Source: Roseimicrobium sp. ORNL1 (GTDB lineage Bacteria > Verrucomicrobiota > Verrucomicrobiia > Verrucomicrobiales > Verrucomicrobiaceae). From it: a DNA stretch of 64,000 nucleotides. Each line of letters opens with the position of its first letter. Position 1 is the stretch's first letter. Shown here piece by piece: positions 59,899 through 64,000 of the stretch. The DNA is taken from assembly GCF_011044495.1 (NCBI RefSeq), contig NZ_CP049143.1, positions 1,488,001 to 1,552,000 on the forward strand, written 5' to 3'. The translations under genes and the position numbers were made by a program. Under the pieces are notes generated by a model, which saw only the letters and a list, made by a program, of their open reading frames with translations, ran no database searches and was not told the DNA's origin.

Positions 59899-60312
59899 TC
59901 ACGATGAGGTTTCATCCAGACCATAGTAGCTCTGGTAAGATGCGATCCAGCCTCCTACGGACCATTCCTCGAAGTCACCCTCAGCGATGCACGCTTCAAG
60001 GTGTTCGAAAGCTCGTGGTGCCGCTTCCTCAGCGGAAGAAGACAGATAGGTCCTGGTAGCTTCCACTCCGGCACCGCAGAGCAATTGCACGTCGATGCTC
60101 CAACCAAGGTCCATATTGCGGCGTTTCGCCTGCCAGATAAGGAGCGAGTCGGCGACCTCGCCAATGGAGAAGAGTTGTACCGCAAGGCATAGGATCAATT
60201 CGTGATCCATATCCAGCCGCGTCAATTCCGCCGTGAAAGCCGCTCGAATGGCATCCCGGTCCGCGATGTCCGCAGGCAAGCTGAATTGTGCCAATGCATC
60301 CTCATCCGTCAT
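59899..60312 (-). CDS. Hypothetical protein
   Basis: A 137-residue helical protein with no signal peptide (MTDEDALAQFSLPADIADRD). Regular Leu/Ala heptad-like stretches (LDMDHELILCLAVQLFSIGE) suggest an all-alpha repeat fold. Its start overlaps the stop of the upstream exported gene (60309-60312, ATGA), so the two are coupled. Family not recognised. Confidence 0.6.
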   Translation of the reverse strand: MTDEDALAQFSLPADIADRDAIRAAFTAELTRLDMDHELILCLAVQLFSIGEVADSLLIWQAKRRNMDLGWSIDVQLLCGAGVEATRTYLSSSAEEAAPRAFEHLEACIAEGDFEEWSVGGWIASYQSYYGLDETSS

Positions 60313-60806
60313 TTCCGGTGTGCCTTCATTGCTGCATTCACCCGCTTTACCAAGGTTTCATTCAGCTCACCGGAATTTAGCGGAAGAGTGATGAGAAGCC
60401 TGAGACGAAGAGTTCCTATCTTCTTCAATTCGCCACCGTCGATTTGGTGCACGGGTTTTCCACCTACGACGATGAGGCAGTGCGCCCCTTCCTCTTTGGA
60501 GGTCATTTTTTTCAGGGCATTATTGCCTGAATTGGTGAGCCGCACACTCAGGCCTGGGCAGGGAGCGGAGCCATACTCGACTGTTGTAGCATGGATGTCA
60601 TACACATCCCCCGGCATCACCAGTGGAGGGGTAACAAACCAGCCGGTAATATCTTCTTTCCCATCGACACTCTTGAAGGAAAACTCCTGCGCGTTCGGAG
60701 TAGCGGCGTCCACCGTATGGTAGATGGCAAAGGCCGGTAAAGGAACCTCCGCTGGGAGCACAAAGGCAGCGCTCCAACACAGGGCGATGAGGAGAAGACG
60801 ACGCAT
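60309..60806 (-). CDS. Exported protein with SecDF P1-head-like domain
   Basis: A 165-residue protein starting MRRLLLIALCWSAAFVLPAE, a Sec signal. The C-terminal half resembles the SecD/SecDF P1 head subdomain: LSVRLTNSGNNALKKMTSKE then AHCLIVVGGKPVHQIDGG, which matches the FTLTPEGAKRFAEIT and LAIVLDGEV pattern. It is a free-standing P1-like domain rather than part of SecD. Role unknown; a periplasmic accessory is possible. Coupled to the helical gene downstream. Confidence 0.6.
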   Translation of the reverse strand: MRRLLLIALCWSAAFVLPAEVPLPAFAIYHTVDAATPNAQEFSFKSVDGKEDITGWFVTPPLVMPGDVYDIHATTVEYGSAPCPGLSVRLTNSGNNALKKMTSKEEGAHCLIVVGGKPVHQIDGGELKKIGTLRLRLLITLPLNSGELNETLVKRVNAAMKAHRK

Positions 60807-60817
60807 GGTGGAATGGC

Positions 60818-61618
60818 CTACAGCTTGAACTTCTCTGTCTGGCTCATGAAGGCCACGGGATTGTCGAAGGCCACCTTCTGGATCATCTCCTCGTTCCAGC
60901 CACGCTTGCGCATCTCCAGCATGGTCTTCGGCGCAGCGAGGGGATCGCTCACACCCCAGTCGCAGGCGGAGTTCATCCAGATCTGTTCGCCTCTGCGAGC
61001 CTCCAGCATGTCGATCGCACGGTGCGGGGTGCACTTGCTCTCGGGATAGAGGGTGATGCCCGCCCAGAAGCCCGCATCGAGCACGAGGTCGATGGTGTGC
61101 TCCTCCACGTGGTCGATGATGACGCGCTCGGGCTTGATCTTGGAGTGGTTCTTCAGCGCATCCAGAATGAGGCGCGTGCCCTTGAGCTTGTCTTCCAGGT
61201 GCGGCGTGTGCACGAGGATGAGCTGGTCATGATCCGCCGCGATTTGGATATGCTTCTCCAGTACGATCAATTCATTGCGCGAGTTCTTGTTCAACCCGAT
61301 CTCGCCAATGCCCAGCACCGTCGACTTGTTGATGAACTGCGGGATGAGCGCCATCACTTCATCTGCCAGCACGGTGTCCTCCGCTTCCTTGGGATTGATG
61401 CAGAGCCAGGTGAAGTGCTTCAGGCCAAACTTCGCCGCACGCTTCGGCTCGTATTCCGTGATCTGGCGGAAGTAATCGTAGAAGCCCTGCGGCCCCGAGC
61501 GGTCAAAGCCGGCCCAGAAGGCGGGTTCACAAATGGCCACACAGCCCGCGAGTGCGAGCTTCTCGTAGTCATCCGTCGTGCGGCTGACCATGTGGCCGTG
61601 GGGTTCGATGTAGGGCAT
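60818..61618 (-). CDS. TatD-like metal-dependent hydrolase, EboB-like
   Basis: A 266-residue TIM-barrel hydrolase. It starts IEPHGHMVSRTTDDYEKLAL with the HxH pair, then AICEPAFWAGFDR, LGIGEIGLNKNSRNELIVLE, LVHTPHLEDKLKG, RVIIDHVEEHTIDLVLDAGF and SACDWGVSDPLAAPKTMLEM. The combination SRTTDDYE, EPAFW and DWGVSDPLA matches EboB of the ebo gene clusters (cyanobacteria and others), which support transport or processing of secondary metabolites. Only a small unknown gene is found next to it here. Substrate unknown. Confidence 0.8.
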   Translation of the reverse strand: MPYIEPHGHMVSRTTDDYEKLALAGCVAICEPAFWAGFDRSGPQGFYDYFRQITEYEPKRAAKFGLKHFTWLCINPKEAEDTVLADEVMALIPQFINKSTVLGIGEIGLNKNSRNELIVLEKHIQIAADHDQLILVHTPHLEDKLKGTRLILDALKNHSKIKPERVIIDHVEEHTIDLVLDAGFWAGITLYPESKCTPHRAIDMLEARRGEQIWMNSACDWGVSDPLAAPKTMLEMRKRGWNEEMIQKVAFDNPVAFMSQTEKFKL

Positions 61619-61703
61619 GGAGGAAGTGAGGAGTGATGCGTTAAGTGTTATGAGTTAGGTGGGCGAATTGAGGCTGCAACCCTTAACTCCTAACCAGTAA
61701 CTT

Positions 61704-61982
61704 CTAACCTTTGTACGCCCCGATCGCCCCCTGGGTCGTGGCCTTCGCAATGGGCTCTTCGCTGGGGTCACTGAAGCTCAGGAGCACCTCCCTGGCGCGC
61801 TGGGGCTCGTTCTTCTGCAGCAGGGTGATGGCGTGCTTCAGCGCCTGCACCCGAAAGTCACCATCCTGCCCTGAGCGCTGCACGCGATCGAGGAAGGCGG
61901 CAAGGTCGATGAGCTTGCTGCGTGAGTCCATGAAGCCCAGGTCCACGAGGTTCGTGGACTGGGGAGGTGTCCAATTCGTCAT
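61704..61982 (-). CDS. Small helical protein upstream of the EboB-like gene
   Basis: A 92-residue protein from the ATG at 61982 (MTNWTPPQSTNLVDLGFMDS), with ATGs at 62003 and 61931 as alternatives. It is all-alpha in appearance (KLIDLAAFLDRVQRSGQDGD, FRVQALKHAITLLQKNEPQR) and acidic at its C-terminus. It precedes the EboB-like gene by 85 bp on the same strand, so it could be a partner. It is much shorter than EboA. No family is recognised. Confidence 0.55.
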   Translation of the reverse strand: MTNWTPPQSTNLVDLGFMDSRSKLIDLAAFLDRVQRSGQDGDFRVQALKHAITLLQKNEPQRAREVLLSFSDPSEEPIAKATTQGAIGAYKG

Positions 61983-62097
61983 ATGGGAATGGTCAGGGGT
62001 CATGGGCTGCGCGTCAAGAGGGAGCCCTCTGCTGAGCAGGAGCTGCAGCGCGAGCGCGAGTGGAGGTGGATGAGCGGGCTGCCTTGTCCAGTCGGTC

Positions 62098-64000
62098 CTA
62101 CTTCTTGCGGACTTCGAGCTTTGTCAGGCGGATGCGTGTTTTCCCCGTGGTGGAAGCCGCCGCCAGACCGAGTTGGGCGAATCTTTCATTCACCGCACCA
62201 TCGACCTGTACAAGGTCACTCCAGACTGGCTTGCCGTTCACCGTGAGGTCCAGGAACCCAGGTCTCATGGTGAGGGTGAAGGTGTGCTTCGCAGCGGCGT
62301 CCAGCAGGGTGGAGTGCACAGGAGCGCCCAAGCCCGTGGAGAGCACGGCGTGGGCGCCGCCTTTGTCAGTGAACACGAAACGCACGGCACCCCAGCGTCC
62401 CTTCCTCGAGGGAGGTGGATATCCGAATGTCACTGCCACCTCCGTCATTTCACCCGGGTCCTGCACTTCGAACTCGCCTGTCACTTCCACATTGGCGCCT
62501 ACGCGCGCCAGGCTTGTCAAAATGCTGTGGCCAACCACGCCGCCGTGTTCCAAGGCTTTTTCAGGAGTGACCTGCCAGCCTTCGCGGCCCACCTTGATCC
62601 AGCCCAACATCTCCGCATTGGGGATGAAGTTGAGAGTTTTCCCTGCACTCAAATCCATTTCACTGGCGGTCACGGCGATGCGGTGTTCTAGGAACAACTT
62701 CCCGTTGGCAGAGAGTGCCGGTCCATCCTGGAGTGCCTTGCGGTAGAGTTCATGCGCGCGGGAGGCCTGGAAACCCTCCTCGGCCTTTTCCGCGTCACGC
62801 AGCACGGAGCCCTTGGCGGACGCATAGGCGGCGACCCGGCCGACGAACTCTTCCTTCTCCACGCCCCACTTCTCCATCAGCTTGGAGTTGGGTTTGAAGT
62901 CGAGCTTCTGCAGCCACGATTGCGCATCGGCATACTCCCCGCATTTGGCGCTGAACACAGCGGCGATTGTGCGATCCTGGGAGCGCCAGGCGGCGCGTGA
63001 GGGTTCACTCTCATAGCCCTCGAACAGCTTCCGCATCGAGGCGAAATCCTTGAACTCACGGAAGTAGTAGTCAGGCAGGTCCCATTCAGAAGCGCAATCG
63101 GCGTGCGCTATCAGGTAGAACCACGGGGCATCCGTATCAAAGCGGGCCGTGCCCAGGCAATCCCTGCCGAAGGCCTGCATCTTCTGGTGACTGCCGTACC
63201 AGCGTGGGCGGAGACCCCAGAGGACGTTGCGGTAGGTCTCTTCATGATCCGCATGCACGCTGACGGCTTCTTCGAACCAGCGACGCATGACGCCGGGTGC
63301 AGCGTCCCGGTTTTGTCCCAGTCCGGCGTACACCATGGAAGCGGCAGGACCGGCGTGCTGGGGCTTGAGCCTCCAGGCTGCGATGAGGTGATCCTGGGCC
63401 TTCTCGAGCTCGGCGCGGAAGACTTTCCTGTTGCGGTCTGTCACGGTATCCGAATAGCCGCCGCCCCGTGCCTCCCAGGCGAGATGGATGCGGTGCAGTC
63501 CGCGTGCCCACAGCTTGAGCCAGCGCTTCATGTCATTGGAGGCCTCCATGATGGGCAGCAGATCCTCGTGAAGTTCCGAGTACACATCCCTGCGATGGCC
63601 CTCGAGCAGGATCCACGCGGCGATCTGATCGTGGTGCTTGCTCAGGCCGGCGTCTTTTTCCAAAAGGGCACTCAGCGACTCCTTCACGTGCTTGACCGTG
63701 GATTCGATCGAGCTGCCCTCGGGATGCTCGGTGAGCGCGAGATCGCATGCCACCATCCAGGCGAGATGCTCCGAGCCGGGCTGCTTCGACAGTGACTCCC
63801 AGGCCTTCTGCAGCAGCGTGTACTTGCCTTCGTGATCTGTCAGGACATGACCAACCACCGCTGCGGCGACGGGATGTTTATCCGCCACCGGGACCAGATC
63901 CACGGCGAGGCTTTCCAGCTCTCGGGAGGAGGGGGCGTCCGGTGCATTGAGTTCCGCAGCGACGGCTGCCTTGGCGAAGGTCTTCCATTCTTTGCTTGGA
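62098..64000 (-). CDS. DUF4034-like protein with C-terminal carbohydrate-binding-like domain (5' end outside the window)
   Basis: The frame is open without a stop from 64000 down to 62098, so the N-terminus is missing and at least 633 residues are present. The middle resembles DUF4034: HLAWEARGGGYSDTVTDRNR, then LRPRWYGSHQKMQAFGRD, typical of Planctomycetota and Verrucomicrobiota. The C-terminal about 190 residues (NFIPNAEMLGWIKVGREGWQ ... PGFLDLTVNGKPVWSDLVQV) look like a concanavalin-like or DUF1080-like domain. An alpha-helical repeat region precedes these. Function unknown; the arrangement suggests an exported or peripheral protein. Confidence 0.75.
   Translation of the reverse strand, partial: PSKEWKTFAKAAVAAELNAPDAPSSRELESLAVDLVPVADKHPVAAAVVGHVLTDHEGKYTLLQKAWESLSKQPGSEHLAWMVACDLALTEHPEGSSIESTVKHVKESLSALLEKDAGLSKHHDQIAAWILLEGHRRDVYSELHEDLLPIMEASNDMKRWLKLWARGLHRIHLAWEARGGGYSDTVTDRNRKVFRAELEKAQDHLIAAWRLKPQHAGPAASMVYAGLGQNRDAAPGVMRRWFEEAVSVHADHEETYRNVLWGLRPRWYGSHQKMQAFGRDCLGTARFDTDAPWFYLIAHADCASEWDLPDYYFREFKDFASMRKLFEGYESEPSRAAWRSQDRTIAAVFSAKCGEYADAQSWLQKLDFKPNSKLMEKWGVEKEEFVGRVAAYASAKGSVLRDAEKAEEGFQASRAHELYRKALQDGPALSANGKLFLEHRIAVTASEMDLSAGKTLNFIPNAEMLGWIKVGREGWQVTPEKALEHGGVVGHSILTSLARVGANVEVTGEFEVQDPGEMTEVAVTFGYPPPSRKGRWGAVRFVFTDKGGAHAVLSTGLGAPVHSTLLDAAAKHTFTLTMRPGFLDLTVNGKPVWSDLVQVDGAVNERFAQLGLAAASTTGKTRIRLTKLEVRKK

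Overview
The window looks like chromosome of a high-GC, Gram-negative member of the Verrucomicrobiota, close to Verrucomicrobium, Prosthecobacter or Roseimicrobium. The evidence is gene content: a DUF1549/DUF1553 protein with an SHD1 domain next to a Tat-exported DUF1501 protein, a DUF1080 (3-keto-disaccharide hydrolase type) protein, lipid A genes (lpxI, lpxB), a Gld-like ABC operon with a DUF4340 protein, His-rich exported proteins, and many intergenic inverted repeats. No plasmid or phage backbone is visible. The taxon is an inference; no rRNA gene is present.

Layout. 1-5.7 kb: two amidohydrolase-fold proteins, a membrane-tethered Nudix hydrolase, a DUF1080 protein, a YggU-type protein, an AP2-domain protein and a class IV aminotransferase. 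6-12.3 kb: EamA transporter, enolase-superfamily enzyme and the DUF1549-DUF1501 pair, closed by a strong terminator. 12.4-16.9 kb: a double FkbM methyltransferase, a GT81-like glycosyltransferase and phosphatidylserine synthase. 16.9-18.7 kb: an Fe-S assembly operon (rhodanese-like, NifU/IscU-like, SufT). 19-23.2 kb: purT, an exported protein in an AT-rich patch, a Sel1-repeat protein and three small unknown proteins, two of them tandem paralogs. 23.5-30 kb: a MacAB-like exporter operon (Cys-rich protein, HlyD adaptor, ATPase, two permeases, exported OB-fold-like protein). 30.2-35.5 kb: a large cytosolic hybrid histidine kinase, two His-rich exported proteins and palindromic repeats. 36-43.6 kb: DUF3500 protein, then a type IV pilus/type II secretion-like cluster with two tandem GspE/PilB ATPases, a GspF/PilC protein, a prepilin and a prepilin paralog that has lost Glu5. 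43.7-48.8 kb: MRJP/Yellow-like protein, tRNA-Leu(CAG), menaquinone methyltransferase, GNAT, an unknown membrane-anchored protein of lower GC, VOC protein, and a coiled-coil protein. 48.9-54.1 kb: DUF4340-GldG-permease-ATPase operon. 54.2-64 kb: threonine dehydratase, Gfo/Idh/MocA-lpxB-M28-like operon, a RAYT (REP-associated transposase) locus, lpxI, small unknown proteins, an EboB-like TatD hydrolase, and a DUF4034-like protein cut by the window end.

The most unusual feature is the amount of intergenic inverted-repeat DNA. At least five sequence families occur as head-to-head pairs about 55-170 bp apart, and one of these families is related to the 51-bp arms that bracket the RAYT gene. This fits a REP/REPtron-type system active in this genome. 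Other points worth following are the degenerate pilin paralog, the double FkbM enzyme, and the membrane-anchored unknown protein at 46.5-47.8 kb.
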